Both the position numbers and the translations under genes were made by a program. From a virus: a DNA stretch of 49,905 nucleotides. Positions 36,415-44,900 of this stretch are shown in pieces; the first letter of the stretch is position 1; each line of letters opens with the position of its first letter. The stretch spans positions 1-49,905 of IMG/VR virus record IMGVR_UViG_3300043424_000947. One strand, written 5' to 3'. The notes below the pieces were generated by a model. It did no database searches. It was given only the letters and a program-made list of their open reading frames with translations, and was not told where the DNA came from.

Positions 36415-36708
36415 TCAATCAAATGACTTTTTGTTTGGAAACTCTTCTCTTAACTTTTTAAGTATTCCCTTATATTTTTCTACTTCAACTCTTACAAAAT
36501 CTTTATCTTGATTTACTTGTAAATTTTCATAAATCAAATGAGTTTCGATAGCTTTATTTCGATAAAGACTATCTAATTCAATGTCTCCATTTTCTCTAGC
36601 TTTCCTTGCTAAATTACTATATTTAGCAGTAAGGCTTGGCATTATTTCTTTCAAATCTTCTGCTAATTCAAAGGCTTCAAATCCAAAATAGTCTATTTCT
36701 TTTTCCAT
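36415..36708 (-). CDS. hypothetical protein A2 (tandem duplicate)
   Basis: 97 residues from the ATG at 36708 (MEKEIDYFGFEAFELAEDLK). It is a close paralogue of A1: shared SLTAKYSNLA, ARENGD, NKAIETHLIY and KKLREEF blocks. The protein is helical and charged and lacks A1's extra polar N-terminus. It ends at TGA, followed by CTG and the conserved B frame. Function unknown. Confidence 0.65.
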   Translation of the reverse strand: MEKEIDYFGFEAFELAEDLKEIMPSLTAKYSNLARKARENGDIELDSLYRNKAIETHLIYENLQVNQDKDFVRVEVEKYKGILKKLREEFPNKKSFD

Positions 36709-36710
36709 AT

Positions 36711-36857
36711 TTAATTTTTTATGTTGAATTGCATTTTCAACCATTCCGACTTTTTTTTCATGTCTTGCATTAATAATTCCTGCTCAGATTCAGATAACGG
36801 AATAGAGCTATTTAAGATATTGTATCTCTCTTTTGAAAATTGTGTTTCTTCGGTCAG
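36711..36857 (-). CDS. 48-codon frame B1, in phase after the stop of A1
   Basis: It starts with CTG directly after the TAA ending A1 (36858-36860), runs 48 codons in the same frame (LTEETQFSKERYNILNSSIP to SEWLKMQFNIKN) and stops 2 bases before the A2 ATG. Length, frame and sequence match B2 exactly in layout. The stop differs (TAA against TGA), yet the following CTG and frame are kept. Confidence 0.5.
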   Translation of the reverse strand: MTEETQFSKERYNILNSSIPLSESEQELLMQDMKKKSEWLKMQFNIKN

Positions 36858-37223
36858 TTAGTCAAATGTCATTTTGTAATGAAACTCTTCTCTTAACTTT
36901 TTAAGTATTTCCTTATACTTTTCTACTTCAACTTTAACTAAAACTTTATTACGATTTAATTTAAGTTCTTTATATATTAAGTGAGTTTCTATAGCTTTAT
37001 TTTGATAAAAATCATCTAACTCATTGTCTCCATTTTCTCTTGCTTCGCTTGCTAAATTACTATATTTAGCTGTAAGGCTTGACATTGTTTCTTTTACATC
37101 TTCTGCCAACAAATAAGCATCAAATCCAAAATAGTCGATTTCTTTTTCTGAATTAGATTCTGTTTGTACATCTTGATTAGAATTTGATTCATTTCCCGAA
37201 TTTGTATGGTCTTTTGCTTTCAT
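36858..37223 (-). CDS. hypothetical protein A1 (tandem duplicate)
   Basis: 121 residues from the ATG at 37223; a TTG at 37271 upstream is less likely. A polar N-terminus rich in Asn, Ser and Glu (about 25 residues) precedes the conserved helical region EKEIDYFGFDAYLLAEDVKE, ending in KKLREEFHYKMTFD. It is the promoter-proximal gene of the duplicated run. The divergent plus-strand gene starts at 37386, so regulation may be shared. No known family. Confidence 0.65.
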   Translation of the reverse strand: MKAKDHTNSGNESNSNQDVQTESNSEKEIDYFGFDAYLLAEDVKETMSSLTAKYSNLASEARENGDNELDDFYQNKAIETHLIYKELKLNRNKVLVKVEVEKYKEILKKLREEFHYKMTFD

Positions 37224-37385
37224 ATTTATGATATTTTCAAATTTCTGCAATTTATTATACGTTATTCTCAATTAGCGAGAATGAAAAAATGTCAATAAAA
37301 TTTGTTTAGTTTTATTTAAATTGCTTATTTTAACGTTACAGTTTTAGTATTTGATATTTTATTGTTCGTTTTAAAGGTTTAAGGT

Positions 37386-37793
37386 ATGGGATTAGAGACA
37401 TTTGAAGCAATTTCTCAACAACTAGATGAAACTAGGATGTTGATGATGTTTGGTCAATCGTTTGATTTACCATCAGACAGCATTATTTTAGATTATTTTG
37501 AAAACCTAGCAGTGTATGTTATCACAAATTTTGAGTTGCCACACATTAGTAAAAGCTTACTATGTAATTATTTACAAGTTGAAAGTGTTGTTAATAATTT
37601 GGAAATCATAGATGCACTCAAACAAAAACATCAATCATTAACTCATCAATTCAATATTGAAAAACCATTATTAGCAATAGGAGAGTGCTTTAAAAATGGA
37701 ACTATTCGCCACTTAACAATTGATGAAATTACTAGAATAAATTATTTAATTGCCAAGCTCCATACAGAAATTGCTATGGTTGTATATTCGTAA
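37386..37793 (+). CDS. hypothetical protein
   Basis: 135 residues, all-helical by appearance, with no signal peptide or membrane segment and no recognised family. It is 20 bases upstream of the excisionase-like HTH gene and co-directional, so they probably form a two-gene unit. Start at the ATG at 37386. Confidence 0.6.
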   Translation: MGLETFEAISQQLDETRMLMMFGQSFDLPSDSIILDYFENLAVYVITNFELPHISKSLLCNYLQVESVVNNLEIIDALKQKHQSLTHQFNIEKPLLAIGECFKNGTIRHLTIDEITRINYLIAKLHTEIAMVVYS

Positions 37794-37813
37794 ATAATTA
37801 AAATTTATTTAGA

Positions 37814-38140
37814 ATGTCAACTGAAATTATTATTACAACAAAAGAAGAATTGTCTCAATTAATTAAAGATGCTTTATCTGAAATTTTAAATCAAAATAGG
37901 CAGAATGATTCAATTGTTGAAAATTCAAAAAAGTTCTTAACCGTTGAAGAAACATGTAAATTTTTAAGTATTGCAAGGCAAACATTATATGCTTACACTT
38001 CAAATCGTCAAATACCATTTATAAAAAAGTCTGGAAAGAATTACTTTAAACTAGATGATTTAGAAAACTGGCTTAATTCAGGTAAAATTAAAACTTTTGA
38101 TGAAATTAGAAATGAAGTTTATAATGGTAGAAAACGATAA
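37814..38140 (+). CDS. excisionase-family (MerR-like) helix-turn-helix DNA-binding protein
   Basis: 108 residues. The HTH_17 pattern FLTVEETCKFLSIARQTLYA, then TSNRQIPFIKKSGKNYFKLD and DLENWLNSGK, covers about residues 41-92. An N-terminal helical extension precedes it. In Bacteroidota mobile elements such proteins serve as excision or mobilisation factors, or as regulators. No integrase is visible in the window. Confidence 0.85.
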   Translation: MSTEIIITTKEELSQLIKDALSEILNQNRQNDSIVENSKKFLTVEETCKFLSIARQTLYAYTSNRQIPFIKKSGKNYFKLDDLENWLNSGKIKTFDEIRNEVYNGRKR

Positions 38141-38146
38141 TAATTA

Positions 38147-38166
38147 GGTTGGTTTCACGACTAACC
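38147..38166. terminator. short hairpin between convergent genes
   Basis: GGTTGGT (38147-38153) and ACTAACC (38160-38166) pair with one wobble around a 6-base loop. It lies between the HTH gene and the convergent WYL gene and overlaps the WYL stop codon. Weak U-tract, so moderate support only. Confidence 0.4.
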
Positions 38167-39171
38167 ATAATTTTCCATCATACTTTTAACTCTTTCTTTA
38201 AGTTTTAAAACCAAACTTTCAGGACTAATTACTTTGCACCCTTCGCCATGCGATAAGATAAGTTTTTCTAATTCAAAATTTGGTATCACATTGATTTTAA
38301 CTATTATTCCATTTTCTAGTCTTTCCTTTATGTTTTGTGTAACGTGTATAGGTTTTGTAATGATATAAGGTGCTAAACTAGATTCAAAAAACAGTTGAAT
38401 ATCAATAGACTCTGCACCATCATGTTTGGTTACGCCAATCATTTCTTCAAAATAGTCTCTAAAATTTACTTCTGTTTCTTCGTATTTTTCATCACATTCC
38501 TCTTTAGACACTATTCTATCTAAAGCAAAATTGCTAATGGTATCAAATTGAGTGCTTTTGGCTAGTAAAAACCAACGCAAATTATACTGTTTTAAATAAT
38601 AGGGAGAAATGATATGAATAAATGGTGTTTCGCTTTTAAATGATTGATAGGTAAGTTTTAGTGTTTTTTTGTTATGAATAGCATTAAATAAATCACCTAA
38701 AAAATGTAAACCTGCTAAGTCTACATTTTCATCAAATGATATAATTTCTTGATTACTAGATTTAAATCCAAATGAAGTCTCCAATTTAGGAATCAACTCT
38801 TGTACCCATTCAAACTGAGGCAAACCTTTAAATCTATCAAGTACCATCAATGCAGATTTAATTTGTTCGGCTTCTTGTGGTTTGATTGCTGAGTTAGTAA
38901 TTGAAAAATTTGGATCTTCATAACGATAGTATCGAATTTTACCATCTTTAAACTCTTCTTTAAATTCAACCTGAAACCCTTCTTCCGACTTCATAAAAGC
39001 GATATCATCATATAATTGTCTAACTTTTATACCTTCTCCATCAGGATTCATTTCTAATAATACCTTGTTGATTTCTTCCAAAAGTAACTTAGCAGAATAT
39101 TGTTTACCTGTATTTCTAAAACATTTATCTAAAATTTGGTAACGGATATATGCATTTTTTGTAATTGCCAT
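38161..39171 (-). CDS. WYL-domain transcriptional regulator
   Basis: 336 residues. An N-terminal winged HTH region (about 1-85; AYIRYQILDKCF to VRQLYDDIAFM) is followed by a WYL domain (about 165-240), where the name-giving triad reads RWFLLA rather than WYL, with FALDRIVS after it. A C-terminal WCX-like extension ends the protein. WYL proteins such as BrxR repress defence loci and may sense nucleic-acid ligands. It is divergent from the retron, and a perfect 25-base palindrome lies in the shared intergenic region, so control of the retron operon is likely. Confidence 0.88.
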   Translation of the reverse strand: MAITKNAYIRYQILDKCFRNTGKQYSAKLLLEEINKVLLEMNPDGEGIKVRQLYDDIAFMKSEEGFQVEFKEEFKDGKIRYYRYEDPNFSITNSAIKPQEAEQIKSALMVLDRFKGLPQFEWVQELIPKLETSFGFKSSNQEIISFDENVDLAGLHFLGDLFNAIHNKKTLKLTYQSFKSETPFIHIISPYYLKQYNLRWFLLAKSTQFDTISNFALDRIVSKEECDEKYEETEVNFRDYFEEMIGVTKHDGAESIDIQLFFESSLAPYIITKPIHVTQNIKERLENGIIVKINVIPNFELEKLILSHGEGCKVISPESLVLKLKERVKSMMENYG

Positions 39172-39199
39172 AAATTAGTTTATTATTTGTTGGTTATTC

Positions 39200-39370
39200 T
39201 GCATAGATACCTATTGTTTAAATTACCTATTATTCTAAAGAAATATAAGATAATCAAACTACTCGAAAATTTCGAGTAGTTCAAAAAGAGACTTAATCTT
39301 AAGTCTAATATCTATAATCTATAATCTCTTTTCTTTTGTGCAGATTGAATGCATAGATACTTATTATGTT
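39200..39370. repeat. direct repeat TGCATAGATAC(C/T)TATT, copies 150 bases apart
   Basis: TGCATAGATACCTATTGTTT begins at 39200 and TGCATAGATACTTATTATGT begins at 39350. The copies flank the palindrome at 39257-39281. They could be binding sites for the WYL regulator or traces of insertion. Confidence 0.55.
39257..39281. promoter_or_regulatory. perfect 25-base palindrome, candidate WYL operator
   Basis: Arms AACTACTCGAAA and TTTCGAGTAGTT are exact complements around a single A. It lies 86 bases upstream of the WYL start and 258 bases before the retron RNA, in a region with no gene. Position and symmetry fit an operator for a dimeric regulator. Confidence 0.6.
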
Positions 39371-39538
39371 TGTAAAGTCAAAACGAAATAGCGTTTTTAT
39401 TAATTAAGTAATTTTAGCAAAAGAATCAGTTAAAGAGATTAAAAGTTTAATTGTAATTGCTTAAACTTGAATTAAAAAGAATAAATACAGTTTTGTCATA
39501 TTAAATATTGAATAAAATAAGTATAATTGTAAACCATT

Positions 39539-39850
39539 AAAGTGCCTATATCAATTCATCTATGATTTTGAATTTTGCCAACTGGCTACCGCAAGGTTGC
39601 AAATCGGTTGGTATTCTTCACGCAAGTGATGAATGAATGTTTCTACGGTAATACTGTTCCGTGACATTACGCTTGGGTAAATGAAAAAAGGGAAAGGAAT
39701 GAGAGCGGAGTTGAATGTTCTTGTTGATGATATTGATCTATTATTGATTATTATCATTGTTGATGCCTTTCCTTATGTTCTGATTGTGAAGCGTAAATGT
39801 TGTTGATATGTTATATAAAAAGAAAACACGATGAATAGATAAGGCACTTT
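39539..39850 (+). ncRNA. retron msr-msd RNA
   Basis: The ends pair as retron a1/a2 repeats: AAAGTGCCTATATCAATTCA (39539-39558, then TC) and GATGAATAGATAAGGCACTT (39830-39849, then T) are complementary apart from small offsets. An msr-type hairpin at about 39579-39612 has outer stem CCAAC/GTTGG and an inner ACC-GCAA-GGT stem with a GNRA tetraloop. A probable msd stem has GGAAAGG (39691-39697) pairing with CCTTTCC (39766-39772), with further AT-rich pairing inside. The reverse transcriptase ATG follows the a2 end by 16 bases, the usual retron order. At 312 nt it is long for a retron RNA. The priming G is not assigned. Confidence 0.82.
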
Positions 39851-39866
39851 AATTTTTATTGTCCAA

Positions 39867-41186
39867 ATGGAAATTTCACCCGAAAATAAAGCCCAAATTA
39901 AATCTGCATTTGCAAATTTGAAAACCAAAGATGACCTTTTGGTACTATTAAATATTGCAAAAGAATTGCTTTATGGTGAAAAATTATTTCCATTTCAATT
40001 AAAACAATTGAATTATCATGCTCATTTTGAGTTGAATGAAAACAGATATTTTAAGTTTTCAATAAAAAAGAAATCCGGAGCTACACGTACCATTCATGCA
40101 CCAAACAAAGGCTTAAAAGAAATTCAAAAATGCTTAAACCTTGTTTTACAAATTGTTTATGAAGACCATCAAAGCAAAGCAGCCACAGGTTTTGTACCCA
40201 ACAAATCAATAGTTGATAATGCCAAAGTGCATACCAACATGCATTATGTGTATAATATCGATTTGAAAGATTTTTTCCCAAGTATTGAACAGGCTAGGGT
40301 AAGAGCTCGACTTCAATTAGCACCATTTAATTTAAATGATGCTAACGGAACTACTTTACTAGCCAATGTAATAGCTAATATTTGTTGTCACCAAATGGAA
40401 GTAGAGCGTTGGAATAACGATACGCAAAACTGGGAAATACAAACCCGAAAAGTATTGCCACAGGGAGCACCAACCTCACCAACATTAACCAATATTATTT
40501 GCCAACAATTAGATTTTTATTTAACAGCTGTAGCAAAAAGGTTTGGTTTGCGTTACTCTCGTTATGCTGATGATATTACCTTTAGTTCATTACACAATGT
40601 TTATCAAAAAGATAGCGATTTTTTGATAGAACTACATCGTATTATTAAGGCCCAAAACTTTCATATAAAAGAAGCAAAAACACGTTTACAAAAGCATGGT
40701 TACAAACAAGAAGTAACTGGCTTAATTGTGAACGAAAAAGCCAATGTACCATTACGTTACATTAAAGCATTGAGAATGTGGTTATACCTTTGGGAAAGAT
40801 ATGGTTTTGAAAGAGCTAATGGCTATTTTTTACCAGAATATTTAAAAGACAAAGGGCATATAAAAGATACCTTACCTAATATGATGCAAGTAATTGCTGG
40901 CAAACTCGAATACCTAAAAATGGTAAAAGGGTATGATAATGCTACTTATTTGGGTTTGAAAAGCAGGTTTGATAAGTTAACAAAACCACCTAAAATTAAT
41001 ACTAATCAAAGTAACATTTTATATTCTCCTTTTGAAGATACAAGGGAAATAAAAGAATATAAAAGGATTCTTGAAGAGTTAGATAATATAAAAAAAATAC
41101 AGAGGACAAAACATTTAAATGAAGTTTTAGATGTACTTTTAAAATATGGTTTACATAAAGCCATGAAATTATATACACCAAAGTAA
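39867..41186 (+). CDS. retron reverse transcriptase
   Basis: 439 residues, longer than the common ~310-380. Motifs in order are NAKVH (118-122, the retron NAxxH), DLKDFFPS (132-139, motif A), QGAPTSP (199-205), RYADD (232-236, catalytic Asp pair) and VTGLIVN (283-289, the retron VTG region). It would copy part of the adjacent RNA into branched multicopy DNA. The extra C-terminal ~130 residues are charged and helical and may hold the effector. It is followed by the HEPN gene after 2 bases. Confidence 0.93.
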   Translation: MEISPENKAQIKSAFANLKTKDDLLVLLNIAKELLYGEKLFPFQLKQLNYHAHFELNENRYFKFSIKKKSGATRTIHAPNKGLKEIQKCLNLVLQIVYEDHQSKAATGFVPNKSIVDNAKVHTNMHYVYNIDLKDFFPSIEQARVRARLQLAPFNLNDANGTTLLANVIANICCHQMEVERWNNDTQNWEIQTRKVLPQGAPTSPTLTNIICQQLDFYLTAVAKRFGLRYSRYADDITFSSLHNVYQKDSDFLIELHRIIKAQNFHIKEAKTRLQKHGYKQEVTGLIVNEKANVPLRYIKALRMWLYLWERYGFERANGYFLPEYLKDKGHIKDTLPNMMQVIAGKLEYLKMVKGYDNATYLGLKSRFDKLTKPPKINTNQSNILYSPFEDTREIKEYKRILEELDNIKKIQRTKHLNEVLDVLLKYGLHKAMKLYTPK

Positions 41187-41188
41187 AA

Positions 41189-41914
41189 ATGAGTAAAGAA
41201 AAAAAAGAGCAATTAACTAAACTTCTTGATTTTATATTTGAAATTTCGCAAGAAGATGGAAACCAATGGTTTAAGGAAGAACTAAAAAATAGAGTTTTTA
41301 GAGATATAAACCCCTATTCCAATAAAAATCTGTTGCTCGATTTAAAAAAAGATACTTTTAAAATTTTAGATTTTCTAAATATTTCACCAGAACTATCTAT
41401 TGATTACAGTTTTATAAAACATACACTTTTAAGAAAACGACTTGAATTGGATAATTTAAGAATGGAAAATGCTAGATATGATTTAGTAGAAAAAGACGAA
41501 ATGCTTCGTTTATACAACTACATTATTAACGCTTTTTATCAAATTGAAAATCTAATTAACTTTTACTATCACGAAAAATACAAAACCATAGAGCGTATTT
41601 TGGCTCATTTAGAATCAATAGAGGGAACAAATTTTAAACGAAAAGAAGAACGAAATTTGGGAGATATTACTATTTCTGCAAAAATATTTGCATTTAATGC
41701 AACATTCTATAAGTTTAAAAGTAAAGAAGATTATACTGGATATAATATTGATAGTTTAAGATTAATACGAAACGAGAGTTCGCATAGAATAACTAGAATT
41801 AAAAGTATTGAAAATGAGAATAAACGTTTACACGATTTTCTAAAACACGCCACTTTTGATACTGTTTTAGCTTTGGTTAGAGGGGTAGCTGATAAGGTAA
41901 AGGATAATGTTTGA
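41189..41914 (+). CDS. HEPN-motif protein, candidate retron effector
   Basis: 241 residues, mostly helical. RNESSH at 194-199 is a canonical HEPN Rx4H motif in the right setting: a helical domain with NAFYQIENLINFYYHEKY before it and IDSLRLIRNESSHRI around it. HEPN proteins are typically RNases used as toxins or abortive-infection effectors. It starts 2 bases after the reverse transcriptase stop, so it is very likely translated together with it. In known retrons the product of the RT-linked gene is a toxin held inactive by the RT-msDNA complex; the same role is inferred here. Confidence 0.75.
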   Translation: MSKEKKEQLTKLLDFIFEISQEDGNQWFKEELKNRVFRDINPYSNKNLLLDLKKDTFKILDFLNISPELSIDYSFIKHTLLRKRLELDNLRMENARYDLVEKDEMLRLYNYIINAFYQIENLINFYYHEKYKTIERILAHLESIEGTNFKRKEERNLGDITISAKIFAFNATFYKFKSKEDYTGYNIDSLRLIRNESSHRITRIKSIENENKRLHDFLKHATFDTVLALVRGVADKVKDNV

Positions 41915-41959
41915 GGTGGAATATGATTGTTTTTATGTTTAAATTAAAATTTTAAAATT

Positions 41960-44900
41960 ATGCAGTTTAAAGCAGGATATATAGCAGATAGTATAGCTAA
42001 AGTAATTATTGATTATAAAGCTAAACTAGATAAATATAATGAAAAAGATAATTATAAATTTCTTCAAATTGATGGATTACTGGAGTATGTATCTTCATTT
42101 GATGTAAATTTTAAGGATAATTTAAGCGTAGATTTCCATAAAATAAACCCAGTTTTAGCAACTATAAATAATATTATAACTAGAGGGTTACCAACTAGAT
42201 TACCTGTTTTTATTGAAGAACTTTTTTCGCAAATTGGTATTACAAAACCTAATGAAAGAGAGTTTGAATTTGACTTTTCCAAAGCCAATAAAGATATAGA
42301 ATTTGAAACTATATTTGAATTGTTGCATATTTTGGAACCCAAATTAGAAATTTCTCAAAAACAATATGGAGGTTTACCAGGAAGTTTCTCTGAATGGAAA
42401 TTTTTAGATGAAACATTAAAAGATTATCCATTTGCAAAGCAAATTTTACAATCTCAAAGAGATTTTTCGACAATTGATAAAAAACTTGCAGGAGGTAAAA
42501 CTTTAGATTTTTCATTTGAATTTCCTTATAAAATTATTTCTAATTCCTTAAATGGAAAACTAAGAAAAGGTTTAATTTTTGAATTTGATGGCCCACACCA
42601 TAAAAGACAAGATTTTAAATATTACGATAGGTATAGAGATAATGTAGCGGATGAAAAAGATTTTGAAACTTTAAGACAATCTTATGAAGAATTAGGATTA
42701 AATCCTTTAATGAATGATTTTTTAAAAGAGGATATTTTTAAAATATTTAACATTAACTACAATAGAGAAACAATTGCATTTGAAAATGAATTTTCTTTGA
42801 TATTTATACCATTAGCTGTTGCAAGAATACAAAAAACATTAATTGAGCTTTTAATTAGAAAACCAGATTTAATAAAAAAAGAATGTTTGAAAATAGCTAT
42901 TGTTGAGAGAGATTTTCCATGTGGTGCAATAGCTTTAAAATCATTAAAAGATTTTATAAATAACATTAATTCGTTATTGGAAAAAGATGATAATTTAATT
43001 TTGCCAAAGTTTGATTTAACAATTTTTGATAATAAAAATTGGCTTAAAGACGAAAGATTGCACTTAGACGCTAATAGACAAAATGAAGAATATTTTAAAT
43101 TAAATACATTTGATATTGTAATTGACCATGCAATATTAAGACGTTCAAATATTTATAAAGAAAACGATTTTATTTGCGAAAATGCAATAAAAATAAGGTC
43201 ATCTCATTATTTTGACACTAGCTACGGAAGAAAAATATATTGTTCAGATATACTAAATTATAAGCAATTAGTTGAAAAACAAGATGATGGTTCTTATAAG
43301 TCAATTAAGGAAAATGAAAAGCATATTAACTTTTTTATTCAAAATATTTTTAGAAAAAAAGAATTTAGAGAAGGACAATTACCTATTATTTCAAGAGCTT
43401 TACAACAAAAGCCTGTTATTGGTTTACTCCCAACAGGTGGTGGTAAATCTTTGACTTTTCAATTACCAACTTTTCTTCAGCCAGGTTTATGCTTAGTAGT
43501 TGACCCTATAAAGTCTTTAATGGAAGACCAAGTAAGAGTTTTGAAGGAGAATTGGATTGACTGTTGTGAGTATATTAATTCAAATGATAAAAGACAAGAC
43601 AAAACTAAAAAGTTAATTGATTTTAGATTTGGTGAAACCATGTTCTTATTTGTTTCTCCTGAAAGGTTTGTAATGGAAGATTTTAGGAGTATAATTAAAA
43701 ATATTAACTCTAATAAATTTGGTTTGGCTTTTTCATATTGTGTCATTGATGAGGTGCATTGCGTTTCTGAATGGGGGCACGATTTTAGAACTACATATTT
43801 GATGTTAGGGAAAAATGCCCAAAAATTTGCAACTACAAAAAGTAAAAAGCCCGTTACACTTATAGGCTTAACAGCTACTGCTTCATTCGATGTATTAACT
43901 GATATTGAAAGGGAGTTAAAAATTGAGCATAATGATATTGCTAATGCAATTATCTTGATTGAAAATACAATTAGACCAGAATTATTTTTTAGAGTAATTG
44001 ATGTTTCTGGAAAAAATAGAATGGAAGAGTTGAATAAAGATTTTCAAAATATTGGAAAGAATTTATCAATTATAAATAATTCAGATTTGCTTTTACGTTC
44101 ACAGAAACATCATTTTGAAGAATTTGATAAAAAAGATTTTGCGACAAAAGAAACCAAAGATTTAAATGATAATGCGAAAATAACATTCGAATACAATTCA
44201 AGATATTTAATTGAAAAACCTTTAGAAACATATTCTCAAAATGATTTTTTCTCAATTGTATTTTGCCCTGTAATAGGAGAAAAACTAGATAATAATGGAG
44301 ATTGGTCTAATAAAAATGGAGTACGATATGTAGAATCAAAATTAGACTCAAATTCAAAAGGATTCTTTTTTGCAAGTGATGATGATCAAATTGGTGAAGA
44401 TGTGCATAAACATTTTGAAAATTTTACTACAAATAAAACTAAACATATTGTTTGTACAAAGGCTTTTGGGATGGGGATTGATAAAAAAGATATTCGTTCT
44501 ACTTATCACTATTTTTATTCTGGATCTTTAGAAAGTTTAGTTCAGGAAGCTGGCAGGTCTGGTAGAGATAAAAAAATATCAATTGCAAATATTTTAATTT
44601 CTAAAAGCAGATTTGTTAAACTTGATGTCTATAAGTTTTTTAGAGAAAATATGAATTTAAAACTACTCACTGAAAACAAGGAAACGAGGAAATCTATTAG
44701 ACAAGAATTTGAAAAAGTTTGGATTGAATCTACTCCTATTGATGTGAATTTTTCTACTTATGAAGAAGCAATAAACAAGATAGATAATACAGATTTTAGT
44801 TTACAAAGAAGAGATAATACTAGGTATAATATTTTATCTGATTCAAGTATATTAGATTTGAAATCTAAATTAAAAGAAAAAGATAATGATAATAATTATA

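Noticed and set aside
36266-36418. Upstream extension of the 59-residue protein from a TTG
   Set aside because: It runs out of phase through the conserved B2 frame, whose silent-change pattern marks that frame as the coding one.
39860-41186. Group II intron or diversity-generating retroelement RT
   Set aside because: NAxxH and VTG motifs and the adjacent a1/a2-paired RNA identify a retron; no maturase domain, template/variable repeat pair or intron structure is seen.
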